A DNA stretch of 11,011 bases from Euperipatoides rowelli (GCA_003024985.2 PXIH01S0014471.1); one strand, 5' to 3'. Positions 1 through 8,829 are shown, numbered from the stretch's first letter. Program-made: numbers and translations. Notes: generated by a model from the letters alone, not told the origin.

Positions 1-77
1 TATAAATAAATAATTCTACTAATAAGCAAATAAAGTTCCTTTATTTGTAAAATAATAATAATAATTCTCCTACTTAC
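1..77 (-). other. 5' part of the next intron of the ABCG-like gene
   Basis: This is non-coding sequence directly after the GTAAGT donor at 77-72 and continues past the window edge. It is nearly all A and T and contains a short AAT microsatellite of about five units at 51-64. Nothing else is visible in it. Confidence 0.8.
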
Positions 78-194
78 GGTAATAGTCAGATGGGTTTTTA
101 TAAGCAGGACAGGGATAATCAATTGCTGCAAAATAGGGGAGCATATCTTTTCTTTTACCGAAGAACATCAATCGTCCGGTAGAAAGTAGTGCCA
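78..194 (-). CDS. ABCG5/ABCG8-like half-transporter, end of nucleotide-binding domain and linker
   Basis: Internal exon of 117 bp, phase 1 at both ends (2 bases, 38 codons, 1 base). With the G carried over from the previous exon it reads VALLSTGRLMFFGKRKDMLP, then YFAAIDYPCPAYKNPSDYY. This is the standard ABCG segment after the H-loop: a strand ending in FG or YLG, a short helix, then GYPCP...NPxDFY just before the linker to the transmembrane domain. YPCP and NPSDYY are textbook ABCG5/8 hallmarks. The acceptor is ATTTTGCAG with a T-rich tract, and the donor is C|GTAAGT, a full consensus. Codons are open throughout. The next exon should begin by completing a codon that starts with C and carry on towards the first transmembrane segment; it lies to the left of the window. 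No signal peptide or membrane span is encoded here. Confidence 0.94.
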
Positions 195-3136
195 CTGCAA
201 AATTTTATTGAAATGAGAAATGATAAATATTAACTAAAATTACTCCAAGAATTCTTAATGATACAATAATATTATCTAAATAAACAATTTTTTCATTATG
301 TTTTTTTTTGTTTATTAATGTGAAATCCAATTTCATTTCTTGCTTCTTAATAGCCTATTTCAACACCTTCAAATAGTTTATATTTGTTAAGAAATCTTAG
401 AAATTCACGATGTTTTGAATTTAGAATAATTTATTGTCACCCTAGAAATAAATAGTATTCAATTTCACTTTATTTTTTTTAAACTAATCAAAAATATTTT
501 TTTACTCGTCTCATAATTTCAAATTTAAATGAAATGCATTTGTAATATATTTTTTATTTTAAAATAAATAAATAAAATAAAGGTTGTAAAAGATTTCCAC
601 CTTAAAAAAAAATCTGTACAAAAATTTTGTTTTTAAAAAAATCAGAAAAAATAAATAAATAAAAACTCACCAGATGTCACTACATAGAGTTTACAAATTC
701 AATAAGGAAAGATTGGGATGTTATCTGATATTATAGGATGCGGAATTAAAGAAACTAGTCAAGGATAAATATAGAAAGTTAGAATAAAGAAATAGACAGA
801 TTAGTACGAAAGGAGGAGAGGAGATGAGGGATAGAAGCTATAAATAAGAAGAAAACAGTCATGTAAGGAGGAAATTCAAAAGCAATGACATTTATCTGGA
901 AATGATAGAGGAAGTGAATTGTTATTTCAGGCCGGACAGGAAATTTTAGGACAAATATGAGGATGAGTGTATACGCAAGGGATAAAGATAAATTATGCAA
1001 ATATAGATAAATAAAGGAAAAGGTAATGAGGAAATACTGAAAAATTGGTTGAGACTAAGCGAAAGGGGTGGTTTGTTGGAAGGGGTTTTAAAGGTTTATT
1101 GGAAAGATGGAAAGGAAAAGTGACTAAGAAAAAAAGTGAGAGTTAAAAGAGAGTTGGAGTTAGAGGAGAAATGCAGTTGAAATAGATGACTCCTAATGAA
1201 GATGTATCCCAAACATATCAATAGAGCTACTCGGAATATTACCTGTCTTATTTTGATAATTATCTAAACAATGTTAATTTAATTTGCAAATAAATATTTA
1301 AATATCTGCTTTATTTATAATAATACACAGTAAATAGCTAAAATATAACTGTAAAATAATGAAATATATTTTATTTACAAAAAAAGGAATTTCTGTGTAT
1401 TTGATCTACTAAATAAATCTTCATATTTTTGGAATCCATTACACTTGTTAATATTTCTGAATTCTGCATGCTTTATTAGCTACATTAAATTGGTGCAACT
1501 CCATAAGATAAACATAGATATGAGATTTGACTTCAGAATTGAGGAGCTGGGTGTAAGAAAAGCACTGGGTGTAAGAAGTTCATATATTGTTTATTTTGCA
1601 TTATATTGTTCTTTAAAATGTCCTTTATACAAAAATCCAATTTATTTTTCAATATCTCAACACTAATGGTCAAGAGCAGCAAAATTGTGATGGCCTGACA
1701 AGTGCCCTTCTTGCATAGAAAGTGACAAAGCTATTTCCGGTTTCAATAGCTACATACTAGACACTTTAAGAAAAATTTGATTGATAAAGTTTATAAAGAT
1801 AAATTAATTTTAGTACTTGAATTTGATTATGGACAAAACTTGCTCGTACCAAAACACTCCATAGCTGCACAGTTCTATACACAAGTTATTTGGCTGTTTG
1901 TCTTCAACATCAACTGTCACAAAAGTAATATGACTAGTATTTATTGGTTTATGGAAAATGAGCAAAAACAACAACAAAAAAGAAGGATCTAAATAATTTA
2001 TACTTTTTTGGTTTAGGACTTTCTAGAAATTATTTTGCAGAAGATGGCCTCTTCTTTGACTCAGGGATAGAATAAAAACTAAGTCGTTTCCATTTTTACT
2101 GTTGTCTTTCTAAAACTTAAAAATAAAAATTCAGCACATATTTCCAATCCATGAACATTATTGCTGAAACCATGACAGGAATTTTAGCTTGCATGGTTTT
2201 AAGAAAAATGTATTTGCATGTAATGAGTACCTTAAGAATTTTTTAAAGATGTCAAAAAAAAAAATCAAACCTCTTTGGAAGTAATTTATGATGCTTCACT
2301 AATAAAAAATTGTTCAAAAACTTTGCTACCATTATTTAAATATCAACACTAAAATAAATGGAACACATTTCAAATTCACTAATATGTACAATGCACTATT
2401 CTTCATAATATATGGAAACATATCTTTTGTAAAAGCTACTTCCCATTTTTTAACCTTTCCCATTTTGGAAACTCTCAAACCCACTTGCTTGCATTTTCCT
2501 AAGTATCAAAACCAAAACTGAAACACAGTAAAATAAATGACTTAAAAAACTGATGGAGTATTTGTCAAAAGAAAAGAAAATTTTGTACAAGGAAAGATAT
2601 TTATTATGATAGACATAAAGTAAATGCTATTCCAGGAAGAATAATAGGTGTAGAAAGCCAGACTTTCTTTTAAAACAATTTTATGATTTTTCTTTCAATA
2701 AAAACAAGTAATTAGTATTTCAGAATAATTGTATTCTGATTAATACGAATTTTACATGAAAATAACCCTAATTGGAGTTTTAAGCCTGTTTATTTTTTGA
2801 GTGCTTGTTTGTTGTTGTGGGTGGGCACTTGACGTTTCTGCATATTATTATTTTTTTACTACAATAATTAAATGAATAAATTATTTTTTTAATAACATTA
2901 GCAACTTCAATAACAGTCATCAACATGTGACAAACTGCAATATTTCTCAAGGTAATATAATCTAGATATTACAATATAAAAACTACAAGCAATCTTTTGT
3001 CAGTATATACTGTATTTTTTAAATAAATGCCTTTTTATACCCAACTCCTCAATAGGTTTCATCACATGGATGCTGCAAACCATAGTTGTAAAATAAACCT
3101 CCATATTCTAAAGTTAATATAAATATATTTAAATAC
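195..3136 (-). other. Intron of the ABCG-like gene (2942 bp)
   Basis: It is bounded by the donor GTATTT at 3136-3131 and the acceptor TTTTGCAG ending at 195, and it joins two phase-1 exons. It is AT-rich throughout, with A/T tracts and an AAATAAAT-type simple sequence at about 555-580 and 649-665. The only compositional anomaly is a purine-rich block at about 740-1200. A 12-bp perfect palindrome, CAGTATATACTG, lies at 3001-3012. The short ORFs at 779-1000 (minus), 1445-1666 and 1777-1992 have no recognisable motif or splice context. I see no gene or intact mobile element in 1200-3136. Confidence 0.85.
740..1200 (+). other. Purine-rich block, possible decayed A-rich retroelement coding sequence
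   Basis: The plus strand here is dominated by A and G (runs such as AAAGGAGGAGAGGAGATGAG), in contrast to the T-rich flanks. One plus frame from about 665 to 1000 has fewer stops than so A-rich a sequence should give and reads as charged stretches such as DAELKKLVKDKYRKLE. Another frame, about 1018-1119, is open for some 30 codons and includes NWLRLSERGGLLEGVL. I cannot assign either to a family. The block could be ancient LINE sequence, whose sense strand is often A-rich, or simply a purine-skewed intron segment. Confidence 0.3.
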
Positions 3137-3289
3137 CTTTGGTAAACATTGCAAATATTTCATAGGTTGGAGGGTGTATAGTCATAATCACAATCCGCCC
3201 TCTAGCAGCCCATTGTCGTAGGAACTCCACAAGAAAAAAAGTATCGAAGATATCCATATTTTTGGTTGGTTGATCAAGAAGAACAATAT
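3137..3289 (-). CDS. ABCG5/ABCG8-like half-transporter, Walker B / D-loop / H-loop exon
   Basis: Internal exon of 153 bp, phase 1 at both ends (2 bases, 50 codons, 1 base), with no stop. It begins DIVLLDQPTKNMDIFDTFFL and continues through VEFLRQWAARGRIVIMTIHP to EIFAMFTK. Walker B is IVLLD, but the catalytic Glu that follows is Gln (DQPT, not DEPT), and the D-loop is KNMD where the family has SGLD or TGLD. The H-loop histidine is kept in TIHPP (family TIHQP). The acceptor is AAATTTAG behind a T-rich tract; the donor is AAAG|GTATTT. It joins in phase to the exon at 8182-8299 (intron 4892 bp) and to the exon at 78-194 (intron 2942 bp). The family and domain are clear. Whether it is the ABCG5 or ABCG8 orthologue cannot be decided here, though the following exon leans to ABCG8. 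The altered catalytic residues suggest the subunit contributes a degenerate ATP site, as one site of the human ABCG5/ABCG8 dimer does. Confidence 0.95.
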
Positions 3290-3594
3290 CTAAATTTAAA
3301 CATTAAAAAAAAAGTAATTAGTAAAATTATCTGATCTTGTAAAAACAACATTACAAAATTAGAATGGTGTGAAAAATATTTTACAAATCTAGAAGGTGAG
3401 AAAGAATAATTTTGGGGTTTTATTTTATTTATCCTAAATGAAATCACATATAGTATTATTTTTTTTTAATCTTTACCAGTCTGGTTAAATTCTATTTCTA
3501 ATGGTATACTTTGGATTCCTATATTAATAGAACAAGATAAATTCCTCTGTGTGTACTAATGTCAAAAGAAAATTAGCTATTTTCTGCACCAGGC

Positions 3595-3640
3595 GTTGCT
3601 GAGGATCGAACCTTCAATCACTGGACTACTAGAGCTGTAC
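3595..3640 (-). repeat. tRNA-like SINE fragment (Pol III B-box-like motif)
   Basis: Read on the minus strand, 3612-3602 is GGTTCGATCCT, matching the Pol III internal B box (GGTTCGANNCC). Just upstream, 3628-3617 is TAGTCCAGTGAT, which resembles an A box. The two are only four bases apart, far closer than in a tRNA, and the T stem pairs poorly. It is therefore not a tRNA gene. A rearranged or partly deleted tRNA-derived SINE is the best reading. Its limits are uncertain. Confidence 0.4.
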
Positions 3641-3986
3641 TGGTATTTTATTTTTATTTGAGGATAACAAGTAATATTTTGTAGATATATAATTGAAAAA
3701 AATTAAGTATATACAGTATATTAGTTACTTAGGAATTATATGTTATTTTTTTTAAAATATAATTTTCAAGATAAAAAAACTAAATACAAATATTTTTTTC
3801 TTTCAAAATAATGGTTACATTTCATAAAATGTTTGCCAATCATTAATATAATATCAATTATGATTATGATTGACTAAATTAACAATGTTTTTTATGTTTG
3901 ATGTTAGTATATTGTAAATTTAAATAAGGTTTAAATAATATATTTTGGATTTCATAGAATTAATAATCATAACTTCTTAATATTAC

Positions 3987-4004
3987 AAAAAAAAAAAAAA
4001 AAAA
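3987..4004 (+). repeat. A homopolymer (18 A)
   Basis: An uninterrupted run of 18 A. It could be the poly-A tail of an otherwise eroded plus-strand retrotransposed sequence ending here, but no element body can be recognised just upstream. It is not the tail of the LINE that starts at 4081. Confidence 0.9.
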
Positions 4005-4064
4005 CAGTTTAATTTCATTAAAATTTATTTTAGATTTTTGTAAAGACAAAGAAAATATAAATAT

Positions 4065-4080
4065 AAATTAAGTGCATTTA
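4065..4080. repeat. Left copy of the LINE target-site duplication
   Basis: AAATTAAGTGCATTTA, matching AAATTAAGTGTATTCA at 4811-4826 in 14 of 16 positions. The copies directly flank the truncated LINE body, as expected of target-primed reverse transcription. The two mismatches are both C/T transitions, fitting an insertion old enough to have drifted. Confidence 0.7.
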
Positions 4081-4578
4081 GATTTGAAATTCATACAGAA
4101 AAGATGTGTCAATGGAATAATGCAAAATTTCATAATCAAATTGGCTTTGGNAATATTGCCAACAAGACAGTGGATGTATGGGAAGGGAATGCTAAAGAAT
4201 CGAAGTGAAACAACTTGTGTCTTTGGATGTGGGCAAGTAGAAAATCAATATCATCTATTCATAGAATGTCCCAAAATGGACAAAGTTAGAAAAGGTATAG
4301 ATCAACTGGTGGTTAGTCAGTTTGACATGAAGCAATGGCTGATCGGAAAAGATTTAAAAAAAAAATACCAGTAAGGGTGTTCAAGATCATTATGGGGTCA
4401 TGGTTCGCAGTATGGGAAGCAAGATGTGATGAAATTTTCAAGACTGTACAAAGAACTGAATATTTAAATAGAATCGAGAAGTATTATGAACAGTTATATA
4501 TTAAAGACATGTTTATGTTAGAGAGTGACAGATTTTATCAGCTCTGGGGAAAAAGAGGAGTATTGAGAATGGAGTAAG
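4081..4578 (+). pseudogene. LINE ORF2 C-terminal remnant with CCHC zinc motif, one frameshift
   Basis: Two overlapping frames make one broken product. The first (in frame to the TAA at 4372-4374) includes ILPTRQWMYGKGMLKNRS and then the zinc motif C-VFG-C-GQVENQY-H-LFIE-C (Cys codons at 4216 and 4228, His at 4252, Cys at 4267). The second is open to 4578 and includes FKIIMGSWFAVWEARCDEIF and FYQLWGKRGVLRME. The switch falls at a run of ten A (4356-4365), where one missing A would explain the break. An in-frame ATG at 4072 lies partly in the flanking duplication and is not a true start. N at 4151 gives one unknown residue. The fragment resembles the zinc-binding region that follows reverse transcriptase in LINEs (I-L-P-T-R-x-W then C..C..H..C). 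Good coding integrity apart from the A-run suggests a fairly recent insertion, or a homopolymer sequencing error. Confidence 0.72.
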
Positions 4579-4810
4579 TGAAGAAATGTTGGATATAATT
4601 TGGACATGTACATTGTTCATTTTTTGAAAGTTTTAAGTTTAATTTGTTGAATTATTAATTGCATTGAAACAGGACATGAACATTAAAAAGTCAGCAGAAG
4701 TGACTAAGTAAATATTTGAATAGTATTCTCAATCAGAAAAAAAATACTGGTTGAAAATTATTATATGTATATAATTTCAGTTTTAAATTAATAAAATAAA
4801 AAAAATAAAA
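4081..4810 (+). mobile_element. 5'-truncated non-LTR retrotransposon (LINE) 3' end, antisense to the host gene
   Basis: About 730 bp between two near-identical 16-bp direct repeats. The left end starts abruptly inside coding sequence for the C-terminal part of a LINE polyprotein, the usual 5' truncation. The coding part ends at the TAA at 4576-4578, followed by about 230 bp of 3' UTR and a degenerate A-rich tail (about 4787-4810, AAAATAAAAAAAATAAAAA-like). The encoded fragment has a zinc motif of spacing C-x3-C-x7-H-x4-C, the spacing found at the C terminus of L1-type ORF2 proteins; other clades usually have C-x2-C. The clade is therefore tentatively L1-like. The element cannot move by itself, as the endonuclease and reverse transcriptase are missing. 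It lies in the host intron in antisense orientation, the orientation usually tolerated there. Confidence 0.75.
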
Positions 4811-4826
4811 AAATTAAGTGTATTCA
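4811..4826. repeat. Right copy of the LINE target-site duplication
   Basis: AAATTAAGTGTATTCA directly follows the A-rich tail and matches 4065-4080 at 14 of 16 positions. The A-rich tail and the first A's of the duplication cannot be told apart, so the boundary is uncertain by a few bases. Confidence 0.7.
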
Positions 4827-6180
4827 AATAAGCTCTGAAATTGTATGTAGTGTATATATTATACAGTATGTACTGTTATAGCCTTCAATTTGTTATATTA
4901 GTAACTTAGATGAACTGAAATATGTCTTTGAGGGCTGTATTCTTGGGGATGATGAAAAACATTTGCCAATGTGTCGGAAATGGGAAATAATTTTATTAAA
5001 ATTACAACATAATGTCTGGAGGTTATAATTTTATTTTAGAACATAGAATTATAATAGTCTGATGTTTAAAAGTAACTTGTTGCTGTTATTTAAAAGTTAT
5101 ATAATGTGATGCTTAGCAAAACACAATAATTATTGTTTTATACAAGCTCTCTGGTCTGGTGCCTACAANAATCATTATTAGAAGTTATACCAGATAGCAG
5201 AGACATCTGAATAATTATGGTGTAAGAATTACCTTTAACAATTTCTTTTTTTAAAATTTATCAACAGAAATGATTGGAAAATGATGATTTATTAAGAATT
5301 TAAAACAAAATGTTTACTATTCACTACATTGCTATTATTAGTTAGGTCAGAGGTTATCACATATATTTTAATTATTTGCCTGGTTTGAATTATCACACCT
5401 GGTGAAAAGGCACTTGCAAATTAGATTCATCATGGAAGGTAAGCCCTCAGATGTAACAGACTGTGTGGCATATGAATATAATTTTTTTGGTTTGTATTAT
5501 TAAATTTGGTAGATAAATACATATAATTCAGATACACTTTGTAGACACATTAATTTGTTATTTTATTGGATTGTAAATAATAAACTTTACAAATGATCAT
5601 AATAAATCCCTAGACCATTTCTGGATTCAGGATTTGATACATGCTATTGATTATTTGACATAAATAAAGTTGGTTTAAAAAATAAAAGGAGAAAAAATTG
5701 GAGAATATTTTATTTCTGGTTAATATTCAAAAGTTTGAATATGTTAATTATTAGCGAATTTATAAACTCATTGTTCTGAAGCTGGAAGAATAAATTAATT
5801 AGCATTTCTTGTTACTCTATCTGGAGATAATCCTTGCCTAGCTGGCAAAACGTGATGGAAACATTATCAAAAAAGTTTAAACTGTGAAATTCAATGTTAA
5901 TTCTGTTCGTTGTGTTAGTGTTTTAAGATTCGCTAGGCTTAATGCATAATCATACCCAAGTTATTGACCTCTCAAAATGATTAGCCTATAAGAGATCTCT
6001 TTAATTGATTTTTCATAATTGAAGAATTCCAAATAGGGACACAGTGTCCACAATTGATCTAATATACTGTACTCGGATGTTTTAATGTACGCTGTAATCA
6101 TCATTTATGTATTATCTACTAATCTTTTCAATTTGCTAGATTTTATAATTATGTTATTAATGATTATGTTCAAACTAATA

Positions 6181-6700
6181 TCATTTGAATAACTACTCCC
6201 AATATAACTGTATATTGCATCTCATTCAATTTTTGTTTTTTCAATGAGATTACTGGATATGGTATTTGTTTCTGAAAACTATGTACAATGTTGGGAAATT
6301 TTAAGGGATTAAAGGATATAGGTTGACTTTATTTGCATGGATTAATAAATAATTAACTATTTTTTTGAGGGATATGAATGTCACCTCCATCTATTATGCA
6401 TAAGATAGTTAAGTCAATATATTTTAAACATAGTCTACATCTAATGCCAAATCATTTACCATTAAAGCAAATATTAAACTGCCAAGCACAGATTTTTGTA
6501 GGACTCCATTTAATCTTTTGAAATGAATATTTTCTCCATATAGGATTCATAGAATGCTTTATATAAAAAAGAGATAATTTGAAAGAAAAACAAGTTAATA
6601 TGTTGTAAATTTATTATTAAACCTAAAGTATTCTAATAATGTTATAGAAACTATGAACAATGATTGTGTTCGACCCAGTGACAAATTTTAAATTCTTTAA
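6181..6700 (-). mobile_element. Heavily decayed non-LTR reverse transcriptase relic (CR1/jockey-like)
   Basis: Three conserved reverse-transcriptase blocks are visible on the minus strand at natural spacing. At 6507-6448 the sequence reads GVLQKSVLGSLIFALMVNDL, matching the family's GVPQGSVLGPLLF..INDL. Fifteen codons later, at 6408-6391, is L-S-Y-A followed by two stops, where the family has LYADD, so both catalytic Asp codons are lost (TAA, TAG). About 60 codons on, at 6208-6188, VILGVVI matches the downstream FLGVVID block. Upstream, with frame changes, FQIISFLYKAFYES (about 6580-6540) and LLEYF (about 6640) resemble WF.SYL.NR and LLEKLEYYG. It is dead and frameshifted. It lies in the same orientation as the host gene. 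Weak similarity may continue down to about 5800, but I could not anchor it. Confidence 0.72.
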
Positions 6701-6816
6701 AATGCTTTATCTTTTTATTAATATGTAATTTTTTATCTTTTAGAAAAAAGTTAGCTTGTGGAATTTCAAAAATGTTATGTAATTATAATTAGATAAAATA
6801 AAACAGTTTTGATTAN

Positions 6817-6852
6817 TAATAATAATAATAATAATAATAGTAATAATAGTAA
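6817..6852. repeat. TAA trinucleotide microsatellite
   Basis: About ten units of TAA/AAT with two G interruptions near the right end (TAATAGTAATAATAGTAAC). It directly follows an N at 6816, so its length may be misestimated. Confidence 0.9.
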
Positions 6853-6945
6853 CAAAATGTGATTTGATCAAGAGATGTTAGCACTTTATTAGCATTTTCA
6901 TCATTAGTTTTGGATCAAATAGGATATACTCAGATAAGGATTAAG

Positions 6946-7582
6946 ATTGCCAACTTTTCAGCACCCCAAAAGGGATACCAAGGGTAACTCAAAATTTGAC
7001 CCTAATCAGTTAATTTGCTGAGAAATTACATACACAGTAACCAGTAAATGGACTGTCAATCATTGTGGTTTAATTGCCCCTATCATATCACAAAATCCTA
7101 TTTACAGTACCTATTGATTTTGCTTTATACAACAGTGTCTTACCATTTATAACATTTCAATCAGACATTTTTACTTCATTGATTGATGAAAGTACTCATA
7201 CAACAAACAACTACTAGTATTGAAGTATGTATGTAAGCTATATGGGAAATACGCTTTATAACACATCCTTATTAAGTTCCTTCCCTATTGACTGTTACTA
7301 TGTGCACACATAAAATGCTGTTGGTTTGGAGCTCCTGTAACTGCTACTTAGTATAAATTTAAATAAAACACCATAAAATCATTGTTGTCAGAACATATCA
7401 AACTTCAGTCATTGTTTAGTAATAGTGGTGCTTTTTTTTCACCAACGAATGATAAATAGAATAAATTTGTGGAAAAGGACTACATATAGGATTTTTGCAT
7501 CCCATAGATGGTGCATGTAGGATATTTTTTTAACCCTCAAATAAGGGATTTCCCATACAAATACAGAGTGGTTGGCAACCCT
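6946..7582. repeat. Possible inverted end motifs of an unidentified element
   Basis: TTGCCAAC at 6949-6956 recurs inverted as GTTGGCAA at 7572-7579, with looser similarity around each: AAGATTGCCAACTTTT on the left against AGGGTTGCCAACCACT on the right, read inward. The interior carries no recognisable protein. Such motifs begin various insect repeats, but the match is short, so this is only a candidate for a decayed element or for two separate fragments in opposite orientation. Confidence 0.25.
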
Positions 7583-7611
7583 ACTTAGGATAAATATAAA
7601 TATTTTAAAAA

Positions 7612-8040
7612 TCAATTTGCAGCCATATTGATTCAAAATGGTGGATTCAAGTGCCCAACAAAAAATTATTATTTTGAGTATGAAATATTTTTTTATTCCA
7701 GGCTTGGTCAAAATAGGTTAAGAATATAGGAGCTAGGGCTTTTAAAAATTTATTCGGTTGCCATGTTGATCATAGATGGCAGAATTTTCTCAACCATTAT
7801 TTGGTATAGAGACTTTGTAAACCTCTATTTAATATTGAAGCCATTTATATTGAATCAGATGCCATATTCAATCAAGAAGGATGATTTGTTCAACAATAAT
7901 TGTACTTTGTATTTGTCTGTTTATTATTGAACCCAATAATGTTTGAAAAACTACATTAAATTGGTTATTTTTTTATGATTTTTTTTTAATCCTGAAAAAT
8001 TTAATCATCTGTCATATTGATTAGATATGGCTGGTTTGAT
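7612..8040. repeat. Four dispersed copies of a 19-bp imperfect palindrome
   Basis: CCATATTGATTCAAAATGG at 7623-7641, and diverged 19-bp versions at 7761-7779 (CCATGTTGATCATAGATGG), 7862-7880 (CCATATTCAATCAAGAAGG) and 8012-8030 (TCATATTGATTAGATATGG). Each later copy matches the first at about 14-15 of 19 positions. The first is close to a perfect inverted repeat (CCATATTGA / TCAAAATGG). Spacings are 138, 101 and 150 bp, and similar AAAAAT-rich sequence precedes copies 1, 2 and 4. It may be a degenerate tandem array or part of a larger old repeat. Confidence 0.5.
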
Positions 8041-8181
8041 TAATCAGTAAGAGGTTTCTTTATATTGAATGTTATCATTCTATGAACAAGAAAGTTAATA
8101 ATAAAAAGAAAAATTAATGTTAATATTATGTATAAAATTAGTAATATAGTAATATACAATGAATCCAAATTTTTATATCAC

Positions 8182-8299
8182 CTGTATCTAGTAATAATTG
8201 GCAAGCCACATTTAATCTCCGTTTCTCCGAATCTGTCAAATTTTTTATCCTTGTTTGTGCCACAGGTCTCAATTGCAAATCATCGATTAGTGCTTCAAT
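8182..8299 (-). CDS. ABCG5/ABCG8-like half-transporter, exon with ABC signature helix (partial gene)
   Basis: Internal exon of 118 bp: 39 codons plus one base. It reads IEALIDDLQLRPVAQTRIKN followed by LTDSEKRRLNVACQLLLDT. This lines up with the stretch before Walker B in ABCG5/ABCG8, where the family has a helix ending in a variant of LSGGERRRVSIGVQLL. Here the signature LSGGE is LTDSE, while the following E-K-R-R and Q-L-L are kept. The acceptor is TTTTAG before 8299 and the donor is GTGATA at 8181, a permitted but weak donor. The exon starts in phase 0 and ends with one spare G, which completes an Asp codon with the first two bases of the exon at 3137-3289; that phase match is strong evidence the two belong together. 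The product would be a membrane ABC half-transporter, which in this family acts as a dimer, typically on sterols. The preceding Walker A exons were not found up to 11011. A plus-strand ORF at 8128-8322 is only its shadow. Confidence 0.93.
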
Positions 8300-8829
8300 C
8301 TAAAATTAAAAATCAATTATAAATAATCTATAGTCATATGGTATATGGATATATTTAAATTATTGATTATATAGTTACAAATTTGGGAAAAAAAAATTGA
8401 GCTTATGAGTCAAATGTTCATATTAATTTGTAATCCTGTAATTTAATAAAAGTGTATATTGTTAATTTAAAAAAAAAGAGATGAATCGTGAACATTGATC
8501 TGTTTTTACTCATCATGAATGATTTGTCACTTTTATGTAACTATTTCTTTGGTAGTAATTTTCATAATATAAATCATTAACATTTTGATTATGGATCACA
8601 ATAGGGTCAGTGTATTTGACATGAAAGGTGATTACTCTGTGTCCTTTGCATCTGATTAAAGGTTTGCTTGGTCACACAAACAGTAACAACAGACATGGAA
8701 ATTTTTTTTTGGATAGGGCCACAACTCTACATTTGCCATTCAGAATTATCTACTGATACCCAAACAGTTTTTCAAAATTTTCAGTTTGGCTTGAATATCT
8801 ACAAGCTCAGGGAAAATTGTTAAATAAAA

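Larger units (their letters stand above)
3290..8181 (-). other. Intron of the ABCG-like gene (4892 bp) loaded with retroelement debris
   Basis: It runs from the donor GTGATA at 8181 to the acceptor AAATTTAG ending at 3290, and the flanking exons join within an Asp codon. It contains, from left to right: a tRNA-like SINE scrap, an 18-base A run (3987-4004), a truncated LINE with target-site duplication (4065-4826), a decayed reverse-transcriptase relic (about 6180-6700), a TAA microsatellite, an inverted TTGCCAAC pair (6949 and 7572) and a scattered 19-bp palindrome family (7623-8030). The stretches 4830-6150 and 6860-7600 otherwise show no recognisable feature. Ns occur at 4151, 5169 and 6816. 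Confidence 0.85.

Noticed and set aside
3477-3518. Frame-preserving 42-bp cryptic exon on the minus strand (AG acceptor, GTAAAG donor, phase 1 to phase 1)
   Set aside because: It would insert 14 residues (ending EIEFNQT plus one base) between the signature helix and Walker B, where the family has no insertion. The flanking exons join perfectly without it.
3602-3628. tRNA gene
   Set aside because: A-box-like and B-box-like motifs are only four bases apart, and no cloverleaf can be drawn.
4863-4876. ACAGTATGTACTGT inverted repeat as a transposon end
   Set aside because: It is a short isolated palindrome in AT-rich DNA with no partner end or target duplication.
5425-5480. Possible coding start ATGGAAG|GTAAGC on the plus strand
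   Set aside because: A single donor-like string after an ATG, with no upstream or downstream coding evidence and antisense to the intron of an established gene.
7439-7711. Minus-strand ORF of 90 codons
   Set aside because: It shows no motif, an AT-driven hydrophobic composition and no splice context, and it overlaps repeat-like sequence at 7570-7641.
8128-8322. Plus-strand ORF of 64 codons
   Set aside because: It is the antisense shadow of the ABCG-like exon at 8182-8299.
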